The notes beneath the pieces are model-generated. The model saw only the letters and a program-made list of their open reading frames with translations, was not told the origin of the DNA and searched no databases. From Impatiens glandulifera (Eukaryota > Streptophyta > Magnoliopsida > Ericales > Balsaminaceae), in assembly GCF_907164915.1 (NCBI RefSeq), contig NC_061869.1, positions 45,567,771 through 45,631,770 of the forward strand: a DNA stretch of 64,000 bases. Direction: 5' to 3'. A program made the translations under genes and the position numbers. Below are positions 44,904 through 56,871 of the stretch, in pieces; position 1 is the first letter of the stretch, and each line of letters opens with the position of its first letter.

Positions 44904-46445
44904 ATGTTGAACATCAACAAGGCCCCAGTCCTTGAAAGCAAAGAATTCATTGACTGGAAGCTACATATGCAAATTCACCTAACCACAATAGATGATGAAA
45001 TGATGTTTGTCATCTCTGATGGTCCAATAACGATTAACAAAGAAAGGAGCGAGTGGACAACTGAGGACAGAAGAAGGAACAACCTGGACAGTCTTGGTAG
45101 AGATTCCATCTACAAGACCCTGGACAAGAATGCGTTCTCTAAGATCAGAGGATGCACTATTGTAAAAGAAGTGTGGGAGATAGTTATCCAGCTTCACGAA
45201 GGAAATGAGCGAACCAAGGAAAACAAGATCATGGTGGCTACTCAAAATTTTGAAAACATCAAGAAGCGTCCTGGAGAAACAATAAAGGAATTTGGTGACC
45301 GCTTCACAAGCATTGTGAATGAACTTTCACTTCTTGGAAAGAAATACGACAACAAAGAAACAATTATCAAAGCTCTAAGATCGCTTCCTAGCGCGTGGGA
45401 TGTCAAAACCATGGTGATGAGGGAATCAAGAGGTCTTCATAAGATGAAGTTGCATGATGTCTTTGAGGATATGAAAGCTTATGAGTTCGAGATGAACTCA
45501 TGAAATGAAGATGAAGCCTCGGCATCAACAGATACCAAAGCTCTAGTGACCTCCGTGGAACCGGCAATTCCTATACCTATCAAATTGGCTGAACAGTTCA
45601 GAAATGATGCAATGGCCATGCATGCCAGGAAGTTCGGAAAGTTCATAAAGAAGAACCAACCCACCAACTCATACAACTACAACTACTTTAATGGTAACCA
45701 AGCTAACGTTTGCTATTTTAATTGTGATGCTTTAGGTCATTACAGGTTGAAATGCCAGAAGCCAAGAAGGGACGACCGAAAGCCAACCGAACAAAATCAA
45801 AGGGAAGAATACCAGTCAAATAGTCAAGGCAAGGAAATTCAAAAGGCTTTATTAGCTGATGATGGTGGAAGTCAGTGGGAACTTAGCGACTCAGATAGTG
45901 ATGATGAAAGAATCAGATGTGTTATGACAAACGAAGAAGAGGTATTCGATTTCGCCTCTGAGAAATTCACCCGAGAAGATTTGATTACTACACTCAATGA
46001 AATGGTCATTGAGTATAAGAATCTATCCAATCTCGTACCAACCCGGCTAAACACTCAAACCGATGGAACTATTGAACTATCCTCTAAGAATAAGAAGCTC
46101 AAGGAGACAGTTCAATTGTTAACTGAAGAAAATGAAAGAACAAAATACGTGATTTCTGCATGGAAGAAATCTGGAGATGATGGAAGACAGATGACGATTC
46201 ATCAAAGATCTTATAATTGCAAGTTCAGTTTAGGCTATGACATCATCAATCCAGATAAGTCTAGATCTTCTAACTATAAAGAGTTAAAACTCAGTAAAGA
46301 CAAGCTTCCATTTAAAAACTTTGTCAAGAGTACATTAACCGACAGTGAAGCAAGTCATGATTCAAAACTAGAAAAAGAACAAACATATGTAGGACCAACC
46401 GACAAGTCGCGATGGCTTATTCCTGAGAGAAGGAAAGTCAGATAA
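44904..46445 (+). pseudogene. gag: gag of copia E (one in-frame stop)
   Basis: Starts at ATG 44904 (MLNINKAPVLESKEFIDWK), 36 bp after the primer site. The core has IDDEMMFVISDGPITI, LHEGNERTKENKIM, IKKRPGETIKEFGDRF and SLPSAWDVKTMVMRES. A TGA at 45501-45503 interrupts an otherwise continuous frame; the downstream part 45504-46445 has a zinc knuckle CYFNCDALGHYRLKC (about 45712-45756), an acidic segment (SDSDDERIRCVMTNEEE), a coiled coil and a basic tail. The knuckle has three residues between its first two cysteines rather than two, which should weaken zinc binding unless the residues were swapped recently. This is the longest Gag frame in the window. Confidence 0.87.
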
Positions 46446-46678
46446 AGCTCATCAAAGATCATCACCACCATACAATGAGGTATTCAAAGGCATACAAAGA
46501 GATGTCAACCCTAATACAAGTAGAACTATTAAGAGTATTACAGGGAGATTCATAAGATTAATTCGAGTATAGATTCCCAAGGGACTAATTAACCGTGGAC
46601 CCAATTAAATATGAGTACCAAAAGGGTGTAAATATTTATATTTTGCAGGACAAACAGATTAAACGCTTGGAGGACTCG

Positions 46679-47030
46679 GAATGGTATTTGGACAGCGGAT
46701 GCTCAAGGCACGTGACATGAAACGGAAAGCTGTTAACTGATATTGTGAAACAATCCAGTTCAAAGATCATCTTTGATGATAACTCTAAGGGTAAGGTTGT
46801 GGGCAGGGGTAAGATTGTCTATGTAAACTTAACTATAAATGGCGTGCTACTTGTTGAAAACCTATGTTTAACCTGCTTAGTATTAGTCAAATGTGTGTTA
46901 TAGGATACACCGTAGAATTTCACAAACAAGCATGTTTAGTTAAGAACCAACACGGTAGTATATTGTTCACAGGGCATAGGATAGGAAACATTTACAAACT
47001 AGACTAGAAAGTTAAATGCTCTAATCTTGT
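46679..47030 (+). pseudogene. Protease of copia E (broken)
   Basis: The retropepsin active site region reads EWYLDSGCSRHVT (46679-46717); the Asp-Ser-Gly triad is intact, but a TGA follows immediately. The next visible parts are NSKGKVVGRGKI and the NLCLTCLV-like strand, in shifted frames with stops. It would process the Gag-Pol polyprotein. The fusion to gag is lost through the stops at 46445-46680. Confidence 0.75.
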
Positions 47031-47034
47031 ATGC

Positions 47035-47900
47035 ATGATTGCTAAAAATGATCAAAATTGGATTTGGCATAAAAGATTAAATCATTTGAACTTTAAGACA
47101 ATCAACTATATATGCTCTAAGGAACTAGTTCAAAGTTTACCTAATATAATATTTTCAAAAGATAAAGTATGCTCTGCATGTCAAATGGGTAAACAAATTA
47201 AATCGCCTTTCAAAAGTAAAGGAAACATTCAATCCAGCAGTTGCTTAGAACTACTTCTCATGGATCTTTTCGGACCTATTAAGGTAACCAACCTAGGAGG
47301 AATGGACTATACTATGGTAATTATAGATGATTATTCTAGATATAGTTGGGTTATTTTCTTTGCATCCAAAAATCAAGCTACATCAAATCGAATTAAAATT
47401 CTTAAAAGAGTACAAAACGAAAAATCTACACGTGATAACAAAATCAAAAGTTATAGAGGAACCGAATTTACTTATAGAATCTTAAATGCATATCTTGAGG
47501 ATTCTGGTATTAGACACGAGTTGTCTAGTGCAAGAACTCTTCAACAAAATGGACTAGCCGAGAGAAAAAACTGAACCCTCAAGGAAGCTACAAGATCCAT
47601 GATAGCCGATTCGGGTGTTGCTCAAAAGCTTTGGGCAGAGGCCATTAATACCACTGTTATACTCAAAATTGGTCCATGATAAACAAACGTCTTAATAAAA
47701 TGCCTTTTGAAGTATACCATGACAAAGTTCCTAATATCTGGTATTTTAGGATATTTGGTTGTAAGTATTACATCCACAACAATGGCAAAAATTATTTGAC
47801 CGCTTTTGAAGCTAAATCGGATGTTGGTATCATGTTAGGTTATTTTGAAGTTAGTAAAGCATATAAAGTGTATAACAATAGGACTCTTAATGTTGAATAA
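47035..47900 (+). pseudogene. Integrase of copia E, catalytic Asp lost
   Basis: The GAG-pre-integrase zinc part (WHKRLNHLNFKTINYICS ... CSACQMGKQIKSPF) and catalytic core are open in 47035-47574. The first catalytic Asp is in LLLMDLFGPIKV. The second, normally in a SDxGTEF motif, reads KSYRGTEF, so Asp has become Tyr. The Glu is in QQNGLAERKN, followed at once by a stop. The rest (ATRSMIADSGVAQKLWAEAI, then the frame 47676-47900 with KMPFEVYHDKVPNI and FGCKYYIHN) continues after frameshifts. It would insert element DNA; this copy is dead. Confidence 0.87.
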
Positions 47901-48152
47901 TCATCTCACGTTGTATTTGACGAATCTGTTTAAAGTAATACTTCATCACCCTTTGATTTATCTAACAGATTGGAAAACTTAAATATTCAATCTGATAGTG
48001 AATATGAGGTTCCGGTCTAAAGAAGATTTGTTTATGACCAGACGGTTAATGATGCTGAAGTTCAGCAAGATCAAGTTGCGTCACAGTAGGAAGTTGACGC
48101 CTTAGAAACTGCTGAGCAAACTGGTTGGTCTGACACTGTTCAACCTACCACT

Positions 48153-48968
48153 ATGTCTAACCTTGATCAAATAACCGGTCAGTCAGAAGGCATTTCTGGA
48201 CTGAACCTTAAATGGAACAAAGATCATCCTCCTGAGCTAATTATAGGTAACCCCTCTACACGCATTAGAACTAGGAATCAACTGTTAGAAGAATATGCAA
48301 ACTCTGCATTTATCTCACAGATTGAACCGAAAAAGGTGGACGACGCATTACTGGATCCCGATTGGATCCTAGCAATGCAAGAGGAACTAAACTAGTTTGA
48401 GAGAAACAAAGTCTGGCATCTAGTTCCAAGACCAATTAATCAATCTGTCATTGGAACTAGATGTGTCTTTCGAAATAAACTCAATGAAAACAGTTTAGTT
48501 ACGAGAAACAAGGCTAGACTAGTAGCCCAAAGATACAAACATGAAGAAGGCATTAATTTTATAGATTCATTTGCTCATGTTTCCAGACTAGAGGCCATTA
48601 GAATCTTTCTATCATTTGCTGCATTCAAAAATTTCAAAGTTTTTCAAATGGATGTCAAAAGTGATTTCCTTAACGGTGACTTAAGTGAAGAGGTATACGT
48701 TGAACAACCTCCTAATTTTAAAAACCCTGCTTTAGTTAATCATGTTTATATATTGGACAAAGCTTTTTATGGTATTAAACAAGCTCCTAGAGCACGGTAT
48801 GATAAACTAACGAAATTTATGTTTAATCATGATTTCACTATAGGATCTGTTGATAAAACTTTATTCAAATTAGAGAAAAATGAGCACATATTATTTGTAC
48901 AGATTTATGTAGATGATATCATTTTCGGTTCAACTAATCCAAACTGTGTGATAAATTCTCTAAAATGA
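48153..48968 (+). pseudogene. Reverse transcriptase of copia E
   Basis: Copia RT in one frame with a TAG at 48393-48395. N-terminal words are QIEPKKVDDALLDPDWILAM, then [20 protein letters not shown] and [10 protein letters not shown], the palm motif [13 protein letters not shown] (AFLNG-type, Ala to Asp), [18 protein letters not shown] and the catalytic [15 protein letters not shown] (YVDD). The frame ends at 48967. Copies element RNA to DNA. The gene order PR-INT-RT-RH identifies Ty1/copia. Confidence 0.9.
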
Positions 48969-49079
48969 TGACTGAAAATTTGAAATGAGTATGATGGGAG
49001 AGTTGTGAGATTCTTCTTAGGCCTTTAGGTTCGGCAGATTGAAGGAGGGACATTCATTAATCATGACAAGTACACAAAA

Positions 49080-49797
49080 GAACTACTAAAGAAATTTGGA
49101 ATGGAAAGCTTCTCTGCTGCCTCAACTCCAATGAGCTCCTCGATCAAACTAGATAAGGACGAAGATGGTGAAAGTGTTGACATCACAGCATATTGTGGAA
49201 TCATTGGATCACTTCTCTATCTAACAGCAAGTCGACCGGACATCCTATTTGAGGTTGGAGTTTGTGGAAGATTTCAGGCTAATCCTAAACAATCTCATTA
49301 CGTTGCTACTAAAAGAATATTGAAATATCTTAAAGGTACTCAAGATGTGGGACTATGGTATCCGAAGAATTCCAATTTTAACTTAACAAGTTATTCTGAT
49401 GCAGATTACGCATGGTGTAAAATAGACCGAAAGAGTACCATTAGGACCTTCCAGTTCTTAGGTGACCGGCTTGTATCCTGGTACAACAAGAAACAAACAT
49501 CAGTTACAACTTCAACGGCTGAAGCGGAGTATCTAGCAGCCGGTAGCTATTGTGCTCAACTTCTCTAGATCCAATAACAACTAAGGGATTTTGGAATCAC
49601 AACTGAGGAGTCTTCAATATTCTATGACAACACAAGCGCCATTGCAATCACGTATAATATGGTGCTACATTCAAGGACTAAACACATCGATATCCGATAT
49701 CATTTTATCCGAGAGCATGTGACGCAATAACATATTCGACTAGCATATATTTCAATTGAACAACAAGTGGCTGATATCTTCACCAAGCCACTCTAGG
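49080..49797 (+). pseudogene. RNase H of copia E
   Basis: Frame 49101-49568 has IGSLLYLTASRPDILFEVGV, SHYVATKRILKYLKGT, SYSDADYAWCKIDRKST and TSTAEAEYLAAGS, the classical copia RNase H. After a stop it continues with the IFYDNTSAIAI-like segment, SRTKHIDIRYHF and VADIFTKPL (about 49768-49794), the normal end of copia Pol. It removes the RNA strand during reverse transcription. This marks the true end of pol and the start of the ORF3 spacer. Confidence 0.9.
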
Positions 49798-49959
49798 AGG
49801 CTAAGTTTACTCACTTTAGAAATATTATGGGTCTTGCTATTATTGATTACATCTCTTCCTTGAAACCTTCTCAAAAAGAAGAACATTCAACATTTTGCAT
49901 TCATGAAAAACCGAGCATGATCTTAGGGAGAAGCTCTTGCTTCTCAAACATGTTATTTT

Positions 49960-50590
49960 AGTAGAAAAACCATGATTTCGGTATTTTCATAATACTGATC
50001 GGCCTCTTAAAATTCGGTAATTTTTTCTTCAAAAACCGGTCGGACACTTACATCTATTTCGTATGTGTATAAATTTATAAGGAAAAAGGCCTAAGATAGA
50101 TAAATCGGATAGCTGCCTCCTCTTGAAACCGGTAAAATCATTCTACCGGAAAGAAATGTAGAACCAAACTGCTTAAGTAAATCGGTAAATCGATCGGTTA
50201 TTTCAAACTGAACAACTATCCCCTGATAAGATTTCTAGCTATAAGCGGAAGCGGTTTTTCTTTAGGATAAAATAACCGATCTCACTAATACTGACTTTAT
50301 AGACAGCCGACCGGTTCTTTACATGAAAATTTTGGTAGTCTCATTTATATTTCAAAATGGGACAGCTGGCATGCGTTTATTAGTATTTGTCTGATCATAT
50401 TCCTTGTGAAAAAATAAACATTCATTCCTCAAACAACGTGAAGACCTATGTCTATCATTGTTCAAATAGGAAAGACTAACATCCTAGTAATAATCATATT
50501 TCTGGAAATAAACGGATACACTTATTTGTGTATTAGTTGAAATCCCTTCTTATCCAACAGTATTCCAAGCTGCCTTCCTTCTATATAATG
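49960..50590 (+). promoter_or_regulatory. Spacer and putative ORF3 promoter of copia E
   Basis: The spacer holds many ACCGGT/CGGTTA words (49980-50340), the same words as in this element's LTR U3 (43545-43800). GGGACAGCTGGC (50359-50370) and a decayed G-box position AGACCTATGTCT (50443-50454) align with the palindromes of A and C. A TATA box TATATAATG (50582-50590) lies 80 bp before the ORF3 ATG at 50671. Confidence 0.58.
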
Positions 50591-50670
50591 ATGTTCTCAA
50601 AATACCGAATATCTCACATCTCAAAGCCTTCAAAATATAACTTTCTTCAACAAAAGACTATCCTCAAAAG

Positions 50671-51345
50671 ATGAATCTAGCCGTTTTCAACAACATCCTC
50701 CTTGTAGACTTCGAATCAGTTCTATCATGTGGAGATGAAGTGATCTCTTTCATGTTTAGATCCATTGAAACAACCGGTCTAAGACTATTTCTCGAAGACC
50801 GTTACACTATGAAGAACGAGGTTGTTATTGAATTCTTCAAGACAGTCAAGGTGATTCGTGAAGACCTTATCCTAGCAACGGTCCAAGACAAACAATTCGT
50901 CTTTAGTGAGTAAGACTTCTTACGAAGCTGCAAACTCCCGACCGAAGGCTTCTCTAACTTCTCATTTTCTAGTGAAGAAATCAATAAGATGCTTCACTAC
51001 TTCTCTCACTCTCTCAAACCAATCAAAACTCACGGAGCGAAATCGCTCCTACAATCCGAATTCTAGATCCTAAGTGAGATTATTGAAATCTACTAATCTT
51101 TACTCTAAAAAGACCTTTTAGATGATGATTTCCATCACAAAGGGTATTCCGATAAAATGGTCAAAGGTAATCTTCAACAATCTAAAGAAATTAATCTCTT
51201 CAGACAAGATGACGATCGGTCTTGTACCACCGCTTTGTAGTCTTTTCTTTGACATTGATCTCTATCTAGGTTATGGAGATATTCTTCATCCATCCCAACT
51301 TCTCTCAAAATAAAGAATGTATGCATATATCGAAAGGGTCTAAAG
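50671..51345 (+). pseudogene. ORF3 of copia E (short, broken)
   Basis: ATG 50671 (MNLAVFNNILLVDFESVLS), with MFRSIETTGLRLFLEDR and VVIEFFKTVKVIREDLILAT, then a stop at 50913. Further stops and shifts occur before frame 51122-51313 (ISITKGIPIKWSKVIFNNL, matching ORF3 of B and C). It covers only the N-terminal domain. Its presence after a complete pol shows that ORF3 belongs to the autonomous lineage and was not gained by the pol-less copies. Nothing after 51345 up to the junction at about 51660 looks like an LTR, so E lost its 3' end. Confidence 0.7.
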
Positions 51346-51659
51346 AGCAAGAAACAGAAAAGAGATGAAGTTCGGGTCCCCAAGCCAGTAGTATCAAGTT
51401 CCAAAAGCTGTCAAACATTTCCCTTGAAAGGCAAACCGGTCATTTTGTTTCATGAACTGGTTGTGCAAATGTCTTTATTTATCTATTAATGAAATCATGG
51501 AAATTAAGTACGAAATTCAACTTTCATGTATGCCTTCTATTTTCATAAAATCCGGGCAGACGCTTAGGAAGAAGCGGTCGCTTCTCATAAAACCGATCAA
51601 TTTGGTTTTTTGCCTAGAAAATTGATCGGTCACTTTGACCGGTTATCTTCTCTCCTTTA

Positions 51660-52690
51660 TTTTTCTACATGAGAAGAATCAGGTCTCGTAGTTCGGACAT
51701 GAGTCATTTGCCCATGTTGCAAGTTATACAAAACTTGGGATTGGATTATATTGAAATAAGTTTCTATCCAGGTCGAGCTTTAAACTATTTTGCATGTAGC
51801 TTGATATTATACAAAATATCATTTACGCGAATCGATATTTCTTGGTGCAATGAACTCTTCTCCTTCTATATTAGATACGCAGACAATTCCTCTATAGAAT
51901 ATTTTTTTCATTAGGAAGGGTCCTTCACATTGGAGACGAAATTTACACCTAAGGTTTAGGAGTTCCAAGGTTCATTTAAGAACTAGATCACCTTCTTTGA
52001 GGTTTCTAGGTTTCACCTTTCTATTGAAGGTGTTTGACATCCGTTTTTGATTAGCTTGGGTTTTACATAAAGCGTTTAACTTCTTGTCCTCCATTAATGT
52101 TAGTTGATCATATCAAGATTTGAGTCAGCCTTCTTCGATAATGTGACTCTCTAAGTGTATTCTTAGAGTTGGAATCTCAATTTCGATAGGTTGTATAGCA
52201 TCCATATCGTAAACTAGATAGTATGGAGTTTTGTCGGTCTAGTTTCGAGTGGTTGTACGATATTCCCATAAGGCATATGGCAACTTCTCATGCTAGTCCT
52301 TGTACGGGTTGGTCATCTTCTTGATGATCCTTATCATATTTTATTTTTTGCTTTGACCGCACCATTGTATTAGGGTTAAGGCGATGATTTATGATGCTCG
52401 ATCTTGAAGTCATCGAGCATTTTGCAATACCTTTCCTTGAAAGTGTTGGTCATTATCTAAAATAAGGGTGTGAGGAACTCCATATTTAGCGATGATGCTG
52501 ATTCGGATAAACTTTGCCACTTGGGATGATTTCAAGACTTTGTAAGAGGCTTCTTCAACCCATTTGGTGAAGTAGTCTATGGCGACTAGTATAAACTCGT
52601 GTCCATTTAACGTGTGGGGATAGATTTTCCCAATGACATTGATACCCCATTTAGAAAAGGGCCAAGGGCATGTCATATTTTAGAGGACCG
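51660..52690 (-). pseudogene. Integrase of Tat-like gypsy H
   Basis: Minus strand. The open part 52676-52410 has PWPFSKWGINVIGKI, FILVAIDYFTKWVEEASY, IIAKYGVPHTLILDND, then about 52300-51950 EKLPYALWEYRTTTRN, the IEIEIPTLRI-like stretch and KVKPRNLKEGDLVLK. This is the typical Tat/Ogre integrase through its C-terminus. The first catalytic Asp (usually WGIDVIG) reads Asn, and the second motif (SDNG) is altered, so the enzyme is dead. Many stops are present. The left end meets element E at about 51660. Confidence 0.8.
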
Positions 52691-52999
52691 AGGCTGGTGT
52701 ATGCTTTAGGTTAACATAGATTAGGAATTAATGATTGCTTCCTACATAGCTCACACATTCTTGTTCGAGGTTTTTCTAGTAATATCTTAAACGGAGTATT
52801 TTCTTGGCTAAATTTATTATATTCATGTGTAGGACACATGTCCCTACATGTACTTCTTCCATGATCCTCTTGGATTCGGATTATCTATGTAGAGCATGTT
52901 TTGACCATTGAAAGATCGTTGGTAAAGCATATTGGAAATTCAAGCATAGTTGGTGGAATATTGGTTTGATGACCGTCGTTCTTAGATCAGAAGTATGAA

Positions 53000-53430
53000 G
53001 GATACTCTCCGTATTCAATATACTTCTTGAGAGTATTGTACCAGGGTTTAGCAGCATTCTCATAGGAAGTTACTGATCCCTTTTCGAAAGCAGGTCGTTG
53101 CTTTAATCAGATTTTTAAGGGTTTGACATTAATTCTACTAGGAATTTGAGTCATGCCTGCCAAACTAGTTAGGGCATCCGCGAAGCGGTTTTGGCTTCCT
53201 AGAGCATGAACAAAAGATACTTGATCAAATTTGTTCATAAGTTTAGTCAGATGGGTGTAGTAGGGTTTCAAGTTTTCCCCTTTTACTTGCCATGTGCCAT
53301 TGGCTTAGGATATAACCAAGTTAGAGTCACCAACGACTTCTAGCTTGATTACCTCTTTTGCATATGCCAAGTTGAGACCTGAAAGGCATGCATCGTATTC
53401 GGCCTCGTTATTGGTGACAGGATTTATTGA
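53000..53430 (-). pseudogene. Additional RNase H of Tat-like gypsy H
   Basis: The minus-strand reading has EYDACLSGLNLAYAKEVIKL, VVGDSNLVIS, NGTWQVKGENLKPYYTHL and RFADALTSLAGMTQIP, the second RNase H domain seen in Tat elements (EYEAC...GDS.L...FADALA pattern, from memory). One stop follows VIS, and others come downstream. It lies upstream of integrase, as expected. Between 53440 and 54200 only heavily mutated sequence is seen; RT is not recognisable, implying a deletion. Confidence 0.7.
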
Positions 53431-54239
53431 TTATATAAAGAGTTTGTGATCAGCACGAGTTGTTCTGTCACATGTTACAAAGATGTCTTCATTTCCTTGA
53501 ACTTGATCATAGAGACAATTTTAGGTGTTGGGACTTCATTGTCCATCTTGTGGAGAATAAAACGTCCTGTTTTTGTATTTCTCTTTTTGGGGCGTGTTGG
53601 TTGTCGTAGTCATGGACAATTGCGAAGAGAAAGAGTTGAGGGTTTACGATTGTAAGAAAGTACAATGCAATGAATCCTAGCGAATGAATATCTCCTTTAT
53701 GATTCAAAAGAAAACATAGAGTTGTTATACAAAACATACTCGTTAAGTTTGTTACAGACGTATCTCTCTTCTTAAGATTTACATAGAGTCTAATGGAGAA
53801 AGAGTGTTAACAAATGTCACAGGCTTTAAATCCTGATGTAGCCTGTTCCTACACTAGAAGCTTCTTCCTCTACATTTTTATTCACACACTCATATTCTTC
53901 GAGAATGACAGTTGGTAGTTCTTTTGCTCCTTCGGGATGCCCATTTGAGAGGTATTGTTCCATTTATCAAGATATCATAGGCCTTGTGGCCAATTGACAT
54001 GTCTATAGAGATAGCCGTCCCTATATAAAGGGACGTGAAGCCACAACCGAACTATTTGAAGAGATCGTGGGTTTAGTATAAGGTAACTTATTCAAAGCTC
54101 ATAAGCATGATCATGGGTTTATCATCCATCATGTATGTCATCTTCTCGATGTGATACCATGTGAGTAACTCCCTAACTTCGTTTTCATTCTCTACTATAG
54201 GTTTAGGCGAAGATTTCCTCATCATTTGGTATTGAAGAG

Positions 54240-54660
54240 AAGGGGACATGATTACTCTGGGATATACTAGTGGTAAACATCCAAGTTTGTCGAGTAGACA
54301 TATGTAGAGAATTAAAGGTGATTCCTCACAATGGAGGTTAGGTATGAATCATTTAGACCCATTAGTATTTCAGACAAAATGATACATGAGGGGTCTTTGT
54401 TTCCCCTACGCATGTGGTATGCTACCTCTAAGATTCTTGAGGAGGGTTTATCATTTGTTGGCGCTACAAAGAAGTGATCTAGTAGGATCGTTACCATCAT
54501 CACGGATGATCCTAAACTCAAAGAAATTTCAACATTCCTCACTTCTATCTTTGTCCATTTTTTGGAAGTCAATATACGTCTTCCTAAGGATAATATCGGA
54601 TGTTTTCTTGGTATATTTGTAATCCTCTTGCAAGAGCTTCTTGAAGAACATTGATTCTAA
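54240..54660 (-). pseudogene. ORF1 remnant of Tat-like gypsy H
   Basis: The minus-strand frame 54572-54312 has PSSRILEVAYHMRR and CIILSEILMGLNDSYL, clearly paralogous to PSSKIFEVTHTLR and LVLAEILLGLNEP at 19195-19320 (plus strand). Its position upstream of the pol remnant fits the extra 5' gene of Ogre/Tat elements. Degenerate; function unknown. Confidence 0.55.
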
Positions 54661-55032
54661 AAATGGTTTCAGATGCAAAATATTATATTCCTACTATGAA
54701 TCAAAGTCAATAGTTAGCTCCAAGATGGAGTGGTACTGATCGAGTCAGGTTGTCCATCATTAAGATAGCTCGGAATTCTTCTATGGTGGGGCACATTTTC
54801 CTTTCTCCCAAAAAGTAAACCGGTCCCACGGGGCTCCACCTTTTTTTATTTTCATCATGAATGTGTGATTTATCTTGAAGTTTATAAACCTTTTGATGGG
54901 GGTTAGTCCATAGATCTCATGGTTCCATTCGTTTTCATGGAAACTCTCGATCCACAGAATACGACATCCTTCAGCATGGACATCGTCTAAGATTCTAAAT
55001 TAAAAACAATTACAAAAAAATGTGTTTGTTTT

Positions 55033-56871
55033 TGTTGGGTCAAATTATTTTGACTAAGGGTCAAAGTATTCTCACTAATTTAATTTTGATGATGAGTTGG
55101 TATAAAACTTAAACTAAGTCGTCTAATTGTTTTTGGTGCAGGTGTATCGAAAACATGTTATATTAGACTAAGTCTGAATGAGGTTATTAGACTGATTGGA
55201 AATTAGACGCATAGAGTTAGACGTGCAGTCTAACAGACGTAGTTAGACTTGCAGTCTAATAGATACGTAGTTAGACGTGTAGTCTAATAGATACGTAGTT
55301 AGACGTGTAGTCTAACAGACGTAGTTAGACGTGCAGTCTAACAGATACATAGTTAGACGTGCAGTCTAAAAGATACGTAGTTAGACGTGCAGTCTAACAG
55401 ATACGTAGTTAGATGTGTAGTCTAACAGATACGTAGTTAGACGTACAGTCTAACAGATACGTAGTTAGACGTGCAGTCTAACAGATACGTAGTTAGACAT
55501 GAAGTCTAACAGATACGTAGTTAGACATGAAGTCTAATAGATACGTAGTTAGACGTGCAGTCTAACGGATACGTAGTTAGACGTGCAGTCTAACAGATAT
55601 GTAGTTAGACGTGCAGTCTAACAGATACGTAGTTAGACGTGTAGTCTAACAGACGTAGTTAGACGTGCAATCTAATAGACGTAGTTAGACGTGCAGTCTA
55701 ACAGATGAGAGTTAGATGTGCAATCTAACTCCTTCAGATTAGTTTGAAGGGAAACGTAGTTAGACGTGTCGTCAAACAGATGAGAGTTAGACGTGTAGTC
55801 TAACTCCTTCAGATTAGTCTGGAGGGAAACGTAGTTAGACATGTCATCTAACAGATGAGAGTTAGACGTGCAGTCTAATTTCTTCAGATTAGTCTGAAGG
55901 GAACTATAATTAGACATGTCGTCTAATCCCATTAGACCAGGTGGTCTAATGGATCCTACTATTAGACGGGGGCATTTAATTTCATTAGACTTGTCAGTCT
56001 AAGTGAAAAACGTCTAATGCCATGCTTAAGTAGTTGCTTGAAGCTAGCATCCGTCTACCCACGATCAACTAGCTATATGCTACTCCTGCTCCACTTTTCT
56101 TTGCAGAGTAGTACGACAGCCAGTTACAACCAATTACCTAATGTCACGTAAGCAAATATTCTTCCCACTACTTGTTTCTTGTAGGACAATCCTAGAAGAA
56201 TATTCAACGCACTACCAGTTTGGTACGGCCATGATCATGGTGCACAGAGTTTGCTGTACCTATATACTATGGAGGCGTTCCAATGGAAGTTTGTCACGTG
56301 TTATTATAGGAGATTCGACCGTTGGTACTTGCTCCCTATTTAAAGATCTTCAAGGACAACGGAAGAATGGTCGTTGGACACTGAGAAATATGCATACGAA
56401 CGAACTACTGAACTTACAATCTCACGAATTGCTTTTTTGCTTTACTGTGTGTATATTAAGAGAGAGATAGAATCAAAGTATTGTCTAGCTGAGTGATATT
56501 CTTCAATATACTGTAAGTTGAACAGAGTCTGTTCTATTCATTAGTGAGCTAACCGTGCAACTGTTTTTTATTCTAAGAAACGTATAGTGAATCCTTCTGG
56601 TGGTTGGAAGAAGGGGTGACGTATGAGAGTTTGCTCTGAACATCCATAAACAAACTGATGTGTCATTTACATTATGTCATTCATTCTCTAGTTGGTTCTT
56701 AGCTTCAAACCTGAGCAAACGTTTCCGCACTTGAATCGTTCAAGAGTTTGCAAAGGTTTGTGAAGAATAGAGAGTGATATTAATCCCTAACAGGATTTCT
56801 ATCAACTCGTTTATTCGAAGCCATCATTAATAGCCAGACCCCCGTCTCTATCAATTACGCCGATCCTTTCA
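55033..56871 (+). mobile_element. Solo copia LTR D
   Basis: 1,839 bp from TGTTGGGTCAAATTATTTTG to GATCCTTTCA, with the perfect target duplication GTTTT (55028-55032 and 56872-56876). Same family as the LTRs of A and B 3'. It contains the 28-bp dyad array (about 55200-55690), the CTTCAGATTAGTCTGAAGG palindromes (55725-55900), a G-box-like CACGTG (56300), TATTTAAA (56337-56344) and the U5 block near 56600. No internal sequence is present, so it is the product of LTR-LTR recombination. Confidence 0.95.
55200..55690. repeat. 28-bp dyad array in solo LTR D
   Basis: About 17 copies of TTAGACGTGCAGTCTAA separated by CAGATACGTAG, the reverse-strand equivalent of the array at 1690-2345. Some copies shorten the linker to CAGACGTAG. 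The minus-strand frame 55672-55932 is a reading of dyads. Confidence 0.93.
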
